Positions 24,901-36,900 of a stretch of 64,000 bases of DNA are shown piece after piece; positions within the stretch are counted from its first letter, which is position 1; each line of letters opens with the position of its first letter. The notes under the pieces are model-generated. The model did no database searches. It was not told the DNA's origin and saw nothing but the letters and a program-made list of their open reading frames with translations. The DNA comes from Incurvaria masculella. Its lineage: Eukaryota; Arthropoda; Insecta; Lepidoptera; Incurvariidae. The position numbers and the translations under genes are program-made. Where the stretch lies: positions 7,936,001-8,000,000 of the forward strand of contig OX335655.1 of the NCBI GenBank assembly GCA_946894095.1, written 5' to 3'.

Positions 24901-27900
24901 CCTGATTCAAAAGTTTTCGTTAAAGATTGTTAATGAAGAAATAAGAGGTTGCGCTTGCGGTAGAGCGGCCGGGCGCGCCTGCGGAGCTGCGCGTGGCGGA
25001 GGTGGAGTCGCGGCGCGCGCGCGTGTCGTGGTCTCGCGCGCGCGCGCACGTCGCGCACTACGCGCTGCAGTACCGCGCCGTCCCCGCCCCCGCCGCCGCC
25101 GCGCACGAGCACGCGCGCGACGCGCTCGACGGTTGGCAGCGCGACGTCGTCAACCTCACGGTCGCGCGCGCCGACCTGCTAACATTCACGTAAGTGTGCG
25201 ACTGGCGTGTGTAAACCTGAAGCTATATCTGGTAGAGCTGGAGCGTCTGCGCAGAGCTGCGCGTGGCGGAGGTGGAGTCGCGGCGCGCGCGCGTGTCGTG
25301 GTCTCGCGCGCGCGCGCACGTCGCGCACTACGCGCTGCAGTACCGCGCCGTCCCCGCCCCCGCCGCCGCCGCGCACGAGCACGCGCGCGACGCGCTCGAC
25401 GGTTGGCAGCGCGACGTCGTCAACCTCACGGTCGCGCGCGCCGACCTGCTAACATTCACGTAAGTGTGCGACTGGCGTGTGTAAACCTGAAGCTATATCT
25501 GGTAGAGCTGGAGCGTCTGCGCAGAGCTGCGCGTGGCGGAGGTGGAGTCGCGGCGCGCGCGCGTGTCGTGGTCTCGCGCGCGCGCGCACGTCGCGCACTA
25601 CGCGCTGCAGTACCGCGCCGTCCCCGCCCCCGCCGCCGCCGCGCACGAGCACGCGCGCGACGCGCTCGACGGTTGGCAGCGCGACGTCGTCAACCTCACG
25701 GTCGCGCGCGCCGACCTGCTAACATTCACGTAAGTGTGCGACTGGCGTGTGTAAACCTGAAGCTATATCTGGTAGAGCTGGAGCGTCTGCGCAGAGCTGC
25801 GCGTGGCGGAGGTGGAGTCGCGGCGCGCGCGCGTGTCGTGGTCTCGCGCGCGCGCGCACGTCGCGCACTACGCGCTGCAGTACCGCGCCGTCGCCGCCGC
25901 CGCCGCCGCGCACGAGCACGCGCGCGACGCGCTCGACGGTTGGCAGCGCGACGTCGTCAACCTCACGGTCGCGCGCGCCGACCTGCTAACATTCACGTAA
26001 GTGTGCGACTGGCGTGTGTAAACCTGAAGCTATATCTGGTAGAGCTGGAGCGTCTGCGCAGAGCTGCGCGTGGCGGAGGTGGAGTCGCGGCGCGCGCGCG
26101 TGTCGTGGTCTCGCGCGCGCGCGCACGTCGCGCACTACGCGCTGCAGTACCGCGCCGTCGCCGCCGCCGCCGCCGCGCACGAGCACGCGCGCGACGCGCT
26201 CGACGGTTGGCAGCGCGACGTCGTCAACCTCACGGTTGGACTTACCTTCTATACCTGAGGTCATGTGTTTAAATCCCCTTTCTTTTTCTGATGTAGAGCA
26301 GTGCAAACATTGTAACTGGGCGCATAAATGGAAGGTCATGACACCTAATTCCTTTGGGAATGCGGTGTGTTAAGCCTATGCATGGGCGTATATCATGGCT
26401 TTGGGTGTATTATTTTTTTATTGGCCATCCTTATTTGCCGCATATTACCCATCTATGTCCAACTAAATAAAACAGAATCTGAAGTCCTAACCTATAAATT
26501 TAATTTGATCATTTAACTGAATTTCATATAATTTTAGTTATAATTAAAACAATATAAAACCAACAACTACAGCATTATTTTAACAACAACACCTGCTATC
26601 GAAGTGTTTGGTAGTGAACATTAGACAGTTTTATTGATTGGTGTTCCATTTAATTTTAAACTACTATTAGTTCTTGCTCTAACATGTGTTTTATGTGTAC
26701 GGCAACTGGAGGTTTTACAATTTTATCAAATTTTTTCGCTTTGTTTTTTACTGGTTTATTTGATAATTAAACATAATAGAGTGTAGGGAGGAAGGGTCGG
26801 GGCGCGAGCGCGAGGCGACGTGGCTGCGCGCGCTGTCGCCGCACACGCACTACGCACTGCGCGTCGCAGCCTCCAACGACGTCGGCGTGTCTCCATACTC
26901 GCCTGCCCTGCACTTCAATACGAAGCCTGAAGGTTCATATCTTTCCTTTTTAGGGTTCCGTATACAAATGATGCCAATGGAACCCTATTACTAAGCCTTC
27001 GCTGTCCGTCCGTCCGTCCGTCCGTCACAGGGCTGTTTCTCGTAATAGGTATGCAGCTGATTTTTTTACAGAGTGTTTATTTTGCCGCCATAACACTGCC
27101 GACAAACAACTTTTTTAAACACAGATAAATGCTAAATTATAATAACATACTCCAGAAAACGTAACCCAATACTATATGACCCAAAACTACACAGTTTTAA
27201 CACGAGTTACGCAAATAAGAGATCTCGGTGTCATACTCGACGATAAAATGCGGTTTCATCTACATGTTGATCACATGTTAAATGAGGCATATAAACAATT
27301 AGGCTCTATTTAAAGGGTAGGTAGGCATTTCACACACGCGTCAACTTATAAGACACTTTATTATAGCTTTGTTAGGAGCCACTTAGAGTTTGCTAGTACA
27401 GTATAGAACCCACAATACGATATCTACATTGATCGAATTAAAAAAATACAGCACAAATTCCTCAAATCTCTCGACTATAGGACTGGACACGATTTTTTTA
27501 ATTACTATACCTCTGCATTACGATACTCTATACCTTCTTTGCAAAGCCGACGTCATCTCAATGATGCAGATTTTCTGTGGAGGATCATTAATTGCCACGT
27601 GGACTCTCCATATTTATTAGAGAGAATTACTTTTAAAGTAGGTACCTCATCGTACTACACGCAATAAGGACCTGTTTTATATCCCCGCATGCCACACAAA
27701 TTATGCTCAAAACACTTTTTTTCGACGTAGTTTGAGCAACTATAACAAACATTTATTTGAAGTAGATTTATTTTCTAACTCATTATTACCATTTAGGAAG
27801 AAAACCATGAAAATTATATTAGATACTTGTTGATTTATGTTAAATCTTTTATATGTCTTTCTTTTCTTTTACTCACTTGTATATTCACTATCTTATCTTA

Positions 27901-30900
27901 TCACATCACAACTACATCAAAATATGCTCTCAATAAGTAATTATACATGTAAAAATAGGGAACTATAGGTCTATGTGATATTCTTATTATAATTGTAATT
28001 TTTTGTATGACTGTTTGTTTTCAAAATAAATAATAATAAAAAAAACAAATTTAAATAATAATAAAAATTAAAGGGGGCAGGGGGGGCGTGATTTTTTGTG
28101 TTAAATCTTGTACGATGGTATGGAAATATATCGGAATATCTATTGACGTTATAAATATTATCACCCCAAGAATTCTTAACCTTGAATGCAGCCTTAAATA
28201 AGTTGGTTTTTAGGTTCTGTTAAAAAAATCATGCTTTTTACAGCGCCGGGAGCTGCACCGCGGGACGTAGCGATACGTGCGCTGCGCTCACGCGAACTTC
28301 ACGTCAGTTGGCAGGTGAGTACCGTACGAATGCAGAATTATTGCGACTTTCTTAGACAAAATGGAGCCATGTTAATTTAATGCCTTGACACACGAGAGAT
28401 CTTGGAGAAAATTGTAACTCAAAGAATGTAAAATATGGAAATTTCATGCCATCAAATTGATGGACCCCTCATGCATCCAAATGAAAAATTATCTACTACG
28501 TTAAATAAAAAAATCTTAATATTGATGATTGCGTGCTTGGATATATAATTATCAAACTTTTGACAAGGTACGGCACGGCAAAAGGAATCATAGTAAAACT
28601 CAAAACTAATATGCCGAGTACGATCTATGCCATTATTAAATCCCACCTATCAAATAGATTCTTCCAGGTCAAACATGGGTTCAGTTCAAGTTCTGTAACG
28701 ATCTGCTCTATTCGATATTATTTTTAATTTTGCCTTGCATTTAAGATATTATATAAGAACGAATGCAATGGAATCTGTTAAAGGAAATAAACATCTGGTT
28801 TACCTCTGATTAAAACGGCAAAAAAATATTGATAATAAGGGTGGATCCTTAGTTTGATTAAGTTATATGTTTATTTTCTTGGATATAAGTTAAGTTATCA
28901 AAAAAAATCAAAATGCACAGACGTAGCTCTTAGTTGATTTATTTACATAATGTGCTAAATTTCAGAAAAATATTTTCCGACTTGACTGAGGAAACAGACA
29001 CGAGCCACTGTATGGAACTTGATCACCTCATTATCCTCTTAAGCAGTGACTTTTTGTTAGAGCACGTTTTCACGTCCACTCAAGACGTGTGTGTCTAGCC
29101 GCCAGCGCGCGAGACGCTGCACGGCGTGCTGCTCGGCTACACGGTACGCTGGTGGGAGGCGGGAGAAGGCAGCGGCGGCGGGGGAGGCGAGGCAGCAGAG
29201 AGCAGTGCGCGGGGTGACGCCGGCAGCGCCACGCTGCGCGGCCTCAAGCCGGCGACGCGCTACGCCGTCACCGTCAGTGCGTTCAACGACGTCGGCGCTG
29301 GTCCCGCCTCGCCTCCGCAGCACCACCGCACCCTCGAGTCGCGTGAGTCTTCATAATATACTACCTGATCAACGTTTTAAATCTTTGGAAACATGTCGTC
29401 ATCTTTGTTAAATGTGTTAGTGAAAAGATGTACACGGCTGCATCAACAGGAGATGGTTTTGGGCACTTCAATTAGCTGTTGATCAAGCCTGAGGTGTACA
29501 CGAAGAAAGACGCTCTTCCCACTGAACGTCTAAGAACGTCAAACATTTGGGAATCTTAATGGCGAGTGCCATGTCCACGATTTTCACTCCCTATCCCAAA
29601 CGGAGCTGAAGTTTCAATCCACACTCGGGACTGCAGATAGGATGACTTCCATATCTCCAATATAACCGGAGTTGTTCAACTGGCATACTCACTTCCCGAT
29701 GCACATAATGCATCTCTCCATTCCATCTTCCAGTCCTCTCTGCTAGTTCTACGAGTTCGACTTCAATTGCGGGGGCCGAATGCTGAAGCCGATGATGGGC
29801 ATCAACTCCCGCAGTACTCTAAACCAAACAGCTCGACCCGTAGCTTGGGCTGCGAACCCCATCTGCTCGAGTATTTCAGATAGGAGGGCTGCATCAATAA
29901 TGGGCGGTTGGCTGTCCGATTACTCAAACTTGTTGAGTGACAGGTCTACCGTGAAATCCAAGGCGCGTGATGGGTCACTCCAGCTCCATAAAGGAATGCA
30001 TTCCCATTCCTACTCCACGCACGTCCGGAATGAGCTCCGGAATAAAGGTTCATGCTACTTCGAGAACCTACAAAAATCTTGAATGGTTATTTTTCCACCC
30101 CGATTTCACTCCAAAATGGCTCTAACGGAATGGCGGGTGCTCCGAGATCCAAGTTCGAATAAGCAAAAAAAATCATTCCAATTCATTCAATCCGATTGGG
30201 TAAGGTTCTCCTCTTGAATGACTATTATGCGGGGTAGAATTACTATTCAGTCGCCTGGAATTACTATAATACGCCGGAATGGATAATGTAATGAGTAGTG
30301 GGAATGGGAATAGGAGTCAGTAAGGCTAATAAGTAGTGTCAAAAAAAGTCACTAAAGAATACGAAGCGCGTTCTTGGAATTGGGTGGATCCATAATTACC
30401 CATGCCTAGTATGCAGGATAGTGCACGCACAGACGTGCGCTCTATGGAACCCAAACCTTCGGCGCGCTAATCCTGAACCTGCCAATTAATTGTTTGGGCA
30501 CACCTACAATCATGACATCATTCCATCACACTGCATTCCCGGAATAACTGGTGTCCCTGTGGACCTTTCTCGGTACGGAAAATTTGAACTAAACCTATTT
30601 TATTTATTTCGTTGGTACTTACTGAACTGGTACCTACTAATGCAACTACATATCATGTTGTTGATCTAACCATAATGTGACCCGAAACCTCAATGGAAAT
30701 GCACTCTATAACCTCACCTACGAAGAAACGAGTGTCACAACCACATTTTTCTTTTTTATTATATTCCCTGAGTAGCGCCAGTCTACGGGCATCTGTAAAA
30801 GCGTAATTGAGGGTAAAAGGTTAGTGTCGCGTACTGACAAACAAAAAACACAAGCAGTGGGTGGACTGACTTTAATACGGGGTTATAGTTGGACTAAATA

Positions 30901-33900
30901 TATTTTGTATCGTTAGTCCGTCAGCCTCAATCCTCAATAGCCCAGTGGCGCGACACTTCGGCGATCGCTCTCCGAAGTTAAGCAACGCTGGGTCCGGTCT
31001 GGTCTTGGATGGGTGACCATTCGACCGTTGAGTTCGCCGTGGTTCGGATTCCACGTTAAACTGTAGGTACCCTTCCTTACTTACTAGGTGGTAGGGCTAA
31101 TCTCGCTAGGGTTGGTACCATCGCATTGAATGAACGATGGTCAAAGCGGCAATGAAAATTGTCCGTGTTTTCCATCCAGTTCAATGTAGCCGTGCAATAA
31201 AGGGAGGTCTTGGCATGGCACCTAGTTCCCATGTGGTGTGTTGGGCTAATACCATTACAGAAGGTGTGGTATTAGCCATCCATGTCCAGTCACATAAAAC
31301 AAAAAAACTAAAATTTGGCGGTACACTCTAAATAGCATATATTTTTTAACAGTCTGAATTATTTATTTCTTTCGAAATTAAGGCTGAATTCGGATTGTAC
31401 GGTACACGGTTACGGCTTCTGATTAATGCTCACGGTTAAGTTCCACAAAGTGATGCGGTGAATCTCTGGCAGTGGCGCGCACGCTGCGGTGGGCGGGAAT
31501 GCACTTCAGGTCCGCAGCGGAGTTAATGAAATCATTAGTCAGGACTGCAACCAACATGCGCTTGCAATTTCGCCACACTCGTTCGCACATTATGCACTTA
31601 ATGAAAAATGTTTCCAAGCGGGACACTAGATAACTCGCTAGATAATCGATTAAATGAATTAAATTAAGGCTGTTCCGACTAGGGAATGCAATCCCGACTC
31701 GAGATTGCAAATTCGAGATCCCGCGGGATTTGAAATATCAATCCCGCGGGATCCCGGAATTTTCGGGATCCCGTCTAGTTTTAAAAAAATGTTAAAATCG
31801 GATGACTGAAAAAGCTTATAACGGCTTGTGTGAGATAGTGAGGTTAACTAAAATAACGTATTACTCGAAAGAAAATAAAAACCTTTATTCATTAATCTTA
31901 CCAACTAAATAATTATCAGGTTTTAAGAAAATAAACATAAGTAAATTAGGTAATCAAAACAATAAGCATATTTCAAGGTAATTAGGAAGTAGTTACCTAC
32001 GAGTGATTTTGAAAATGACTCCTTAAAATACAAAGGGTATTAATAGTGTCATCTGCTAAACGGCATCTAATGTCCGTTGCAATGTACCCCGCCGCTGAGA
32101 ATGCCCTCTCCGATTCAGCACTGGTTGGCAACAGCCAAAAAAAGCAATTATATGCAAACTGTAAAAATCGCCCCCTTGTTGCTCCACACTCAAATAGATC
32201 CATTTCTTTTTTATGGTAGACTCTAATTTGCCTAAGCTCGTGGCCGCCCAATCCCGTCAATCTCGAACGGGATCTCGTCATAAGATGCGTCGGGATTGAT
32301 CCCGAAAAATAACACGAGATCTCGCGAGATCGGGATCCCGCGGGATCGGGATTGCATTCCCTAGTTCCGACCCATATAAAGTTGTTTGCTCACATAACGC
32401 AAAAAGTATTGCACTTTAAGCCACGAATTCATAATAAAAGTTTAATATTGTCATATTACTTGCAGCGAAAACAATTTCACAATTTCAGGATTATTGGTTT
32501 TGTTACAATTTATTTACATACGATTTTTATTTAACAGCGCCATCTAACGGTGTAAAACTTCTAATCGGCAATTACAACGAAACCATTAAACCTGAAATTG
32601 TGAATATGTTTTCGATGCAACTACTATGGCTATATTTAATATTTTTGACGAATTCGTGCCTTAAAGTGCAATACTTTTTGCGTTCTGTGTAAAAAAACAT
32701 TGTATGGGTCGGAACATCCTTAAATTAAATAATTATGCTTTGACCGCTAATTTTGTAGGAGTTATCCCATTTAAAAAAAAAAACAAATCAATTTAAGGCT
32801 TGCATTTGAATGGTAATGCCCAAATTTTATAAGTCTTACGGCAGATTTTTCAATACTCAGATAGTACTTATCGGACTGATAGTACAATTTCACGTTTGTC
32901 AAAAGACGGATAGTCATTACCGGAGAATTATATCTTCTATCACAATTATCTGACTATAATTTTAATAATAAATATATGGACTTACTATATGGATAAGCGG
33001 AATCGTAAATAAATCCGTCGAATCTGGCTGTTTATCAGACTATTGTAAAATGAGCCCTTAAGGTGGCCCAACCCGGCGGGCCTAACTCATTCGCGGGCAC
33101 GGTACAAAACCGTGCTGTTGCGCTCTGGGACCTTCTCTGTTTCAAAGAATAAGACAGGCTCCGTGATGAGGAAGATGCAACATGTCCACAAAAAAGACAA
33201 TGTGCATAGCGCATGATTTGGTAAGATTTACGAAAGTTTTAATTTCAAAACGACTTATAGGCTAAAGTAAACCACGACCGCTGTAGTACAAAATTCTAAG
33301 AAAAACCAAATGGATTATAAATCTTGATTAAATAAGCTATGTCTGATGACTAATCTTTTTAAGATGTTCTTACTTTATCATTGCGTAATCCACCTCCAAA
33401 GTTATTGTATAAAACGCGCGAAACTCGTTTTTTTATTGTTTCGTTAATGAAATTTCAAAAAGTTGACCATAACCTTAACTAAATTGGTTAATAATATTAC
33501 GTTCCTTACAATTATATTTAAATAGATATCGTTCACTGTCAATATTAGAAGCAAACTTGAAAAATAATACGTTCGAGACCTGATTTCAGCAATTTTTTTG
33601 CATGCAAAAAATATCATTTTCTAAAATATTTTGTAACTGTATTGGTAGAAAGTAACTGAAATTATACATTGTTTTGTTCATGTTGTCATTTCATAAGGTT
33701 CAGGAAATTAACGCAAACAAACCATACGCATTGGCTAGCATAATAATCTTAACATTACATCAACTGCTGTCGCGGGCGTCGTCGGCTGCGTGCTGTCTGG
33801 GTTCCGGCAAGTAAAAACAACACATGTACTGAATTTCTTCTCCTGCATGTCGCAAAAGGAGCCAACTAAGGGATTTGTCGCTCAGGGTTTCGAACTCCAC

Positions 33901-36900
33901 GTGGTAGAGCTAATCTCGCATTGGTTCGTACAGTCGCATTGAATGAACCGAGGCTTTAATGGTGGTCGAAGAGGCAATGACAATTTTCCGTATTTTCCGT
34001 CTAGTTAATATAGCCGTACAATATTAGGTATGTCCAGGCTGTAGCCCATAGTACATCTATTAAAAAAAACATAGATCGCAATGCGCATAATATATTACAA
34101 TTAAGAGGTAAGGCTTGATAATATTTGACTTTTATGAAAGTTAACAGATAATTGGTTATTACAAATAATTTCCTGGTCAATGATTGAAGAATGGTTATGA
34201 TTAAAGAATAGTTTATCTTCCTACTGGCATTTTAGTTAATCAATAATTTAATAATGAGTCTCTTGTTAATTTGGAGACCATTGATTTCCGCACTTACAAA
34301 ATTATCCGATACATTACTATCGGCGCTCTCTTTTCTCAGTAAAGCAAATTTTGCTTACATTTCGAGAAAGTTACTGTTCCAAATATAAATTTGATAGCGC
34401 CTTTCCATTTAGAAAATCACTTCGCATTGAGTCTGGGTATCCTTTCAAGAACACTTTACTTAATTAGGTCGTGCCATTTCGGATTTATCGCGCAAACGGT
34501 CGACCAGTTGGAGCCATTCCAAAACGTTTTGCCCTCCCAGTCATAACCTCTTCATCAAAGCCGCGTGTATTCTACTTAGCGTCAAAGAGCAAAATCATTG
34601 ATGTCGCATGACGAGTTGAGTCTCGTTGCATCTCTTTGACACTGCGTAGTTCGAAAGCGCTTTTTAGGGTTAGTAATAGGGAACCCTATTACTAAGCCTC
34701 CGCTGTGCGTCCGTCCGTCCGTCTGTCACAGGGCTGTATCTCATGAACCGTAATAGATAGGCAGCTGAAATATTCACAGAGTATGTATTTATTTTGCAAA
34801 ATAAAAAAATAAAGGGGGGCCCCATACAAAAATCATATTTTTTTTTGGATTAAATCTTGTACGATAGTACGGAACCCTTCGTGTGCGAGTCCGACTCGCA
34901 CTTGGCCGGCTTTTTATGTGACTGGACATGGATGGCTATACCGCACCTACCGTCATTATATAAGCCTAACCACCGCATTCCGGAAGGATTTAAGTGCCAC
35001 GCCAGGAACCCCTCTTTATGAGCACGGCTATATTGATCTTAAAAAAACGAACAATTGTCTTTTGACGCTTGCACCATATTTTCATTCAAAGCGATGTAGA
35101 GGATCTACAGTTTTACATGCATTCCTAACCATGAAACTGCGCGAATTCGTAACGAAATGCACTTATCAGACTCGTAAAGGGGAAGAAAGTGGTGCATGAT
35201 CGGGCGGGAATTCGAACCCAGACCACTGGAAGGCAAGACCACCCGCCCACGCCACGAGCCTACTTGCCTGCCATGCCAGAGGTCTGGGTTCAAAGTCCCG
35301 CCAAATATTCCAAAATGATCACCGTGTCATTTTGGAATGTTTGTTTGGTGAAGTAACATGCCGTTGACACCGTAATAAGCTATAGATAAAACCTGCTTCG
35401 TAATATAAGGAGTCGACAGTGAACGAATGCGAGTACTATGTCCACCCGATATTGCCTCGCTAAGGCGCACTAGATGCGCTATCGGTCGTAGGTTCCCCAT
35501 AAAAGCCGGGAAAGGCTCTATTTCTCGTCACACTAACCGTATTCTCCGCGTGCTTATCCCTTATCGAAGGCTCGCACGCCGTCGTTGCTGCCTTCAGCCT
35601 CGCGTAATGTTGGTACCACGACGCACAAACTACCCGACTCTAGGGTTCATATTGAAGAACCCACTTAGATAAAAACAATTTCAATGAACGTATGCGACTT
35701 TATTTTCTGAAGAAACTGACAGTTTGATTACAGTTTGCGGTATATTAAAAGGGCAAGGCTGTTGATTTTCCTATAAAATAAATAAATAAACACACGCACC
35801 AAAGCGAGAAAAAGAGTAAAGCGTAGCGTGGTCGATTGTTATCATTATTGTGAAATATTTTTTGGTTCATGAAAAAAATATGAAAAATGCAATAGTTGCA
35901 GTAATCGGTAATGTATTTTTCCTTTTATTGTTATTTTTAGATTGACACTTTAGTTTATTTTATTACTGTGTAATTCTATTGGCCGGATCGGAAAGTTTGC
36001 GAGAAAAATAAAATGTACACTGCGGATGGACTGAGGCTAACTATTGTCTAAAAACATGTTGTAGGGTGTGACAATTTGTATAGCTTATCCAATATTCATG
36101 CTTACACGATTTAGGTGTGGATTGTATTTAAGTCTAGCCTAAATCTACGCATTATTTATAGATAAATGACATCACGCTAACTTACCGGAGGAGTGAGCAG
36201 TGGGGGTTACATATATATTACAAAATAATAAGTGGACTGCTCGTTCATATACCATGGAAATTGGCGGAGTACATCACTCCAAATTACGACAGGAATGACT
36301 GACCGGGGGACACCTAATTCCTTCGGGAATGCGATGTGTTGAGCTAATATCATAACGGTGGGTGTGGCCATTTGTGTTCACGTAAAACAATCGTATTATT
36401 TTATCTAAAATTATTTCTAGTATATGTCACTCATCCGGTGGCAGATAGGATTGCATACTGTATGTCAGTTTCAAAATTGCGTGAAAAAACCCTTGAGAAT
36501 AAAATATAGCGAAAGGATCATCGTTCCTAGCGGTGTGCCACGACATTTGTCGTACTTTTTTATTTATTTTTTAAACAGAAATGTTTTGGCCACATAGTTT
36601 GCTCATTGTTTTTGTTTTAATAGTCATGAGAAGTTGTGTAACAATGTAGGAATGGGCTATATACCACATTATGGGAATTATATGTGTAAGGACCCTCCCT
36701 ATGTTGCACGCATTGATCAAAGAAAGGAGATTTATAATGCAGCGCGCCAGCAATGCGACTCGCTGTCTCCATTTTTGCTACGACCGCAAACCCAGCTTAT
36801 ACGTACATACATGCCGCACGCACACGCCGTCGTAAACTTATTGGACGGTTTCCATTGGTGGGAACTGGCTCGCCTAACGTTATCCTTCGTCGCTTATTGG

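Larger units (their letters stand above)
24964..26236 (+). repeat. Tandem array 3: five copies of the first FN3-1 exon with 65-nt introns
   Basis: Exon copies: 24964-25189, 25255-25459, 25525-25729, 25795-25996 and a truncated 26062-26236. Period is 270 bp between copies 2 to 4 and 267 from copy 4 to 5. Copies 1 to 4 each end at the donor CAC/GTAAGT and are separated by the same 65-nt intron ending TCTGCGCAG. Copies 4 and 5 lack one codon and differ in an alanine/proline run. Copy 5 breaks at 26236 into SINE-like sequence and has no donor. Copies are otherwise almost identical. Confidence 0.93.
31668..32719. mobile_element. TTAA-flanked inverted-repeat element interrupted by a hAT insertion
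   Basis: The left end GGCTGTTCCGAC (continuing CCATA after the hAT insert) and the right end TATGGGTCGGAACATCC are inverted, flanked by TTAA at 31664-31667 and 32720-32723. Inner arms GCAAAAAGTATTGCACTTTA (32399 on) and TAAAGTGCAATACTTTTTGC (32663 on) also pair. Without the insert the element is about 360 bp. Confidence 0.85.

Noticed and set aside
25028..26272. Open frame of 414 codons on the + strand through array 3
   Set aside because: It reads the FN3-1 exons and their 65-nt introns in a shifted frame, giving arginine/alanine-rich repeats. It stays open only because the GC-rich unit is a multiple of three and lacks stops.
30969..31018. 5S rRNA gene
   Set aside because: Only the promoter-like middle matches. 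The rest is SINE body, and the same unit recurs at 12412 with a tail.
31997..32281. Functional transposase gene
   Set aside because: Only the C-terminal dimerisation region remains; the 684-bp element has no room for a catalytic domain.
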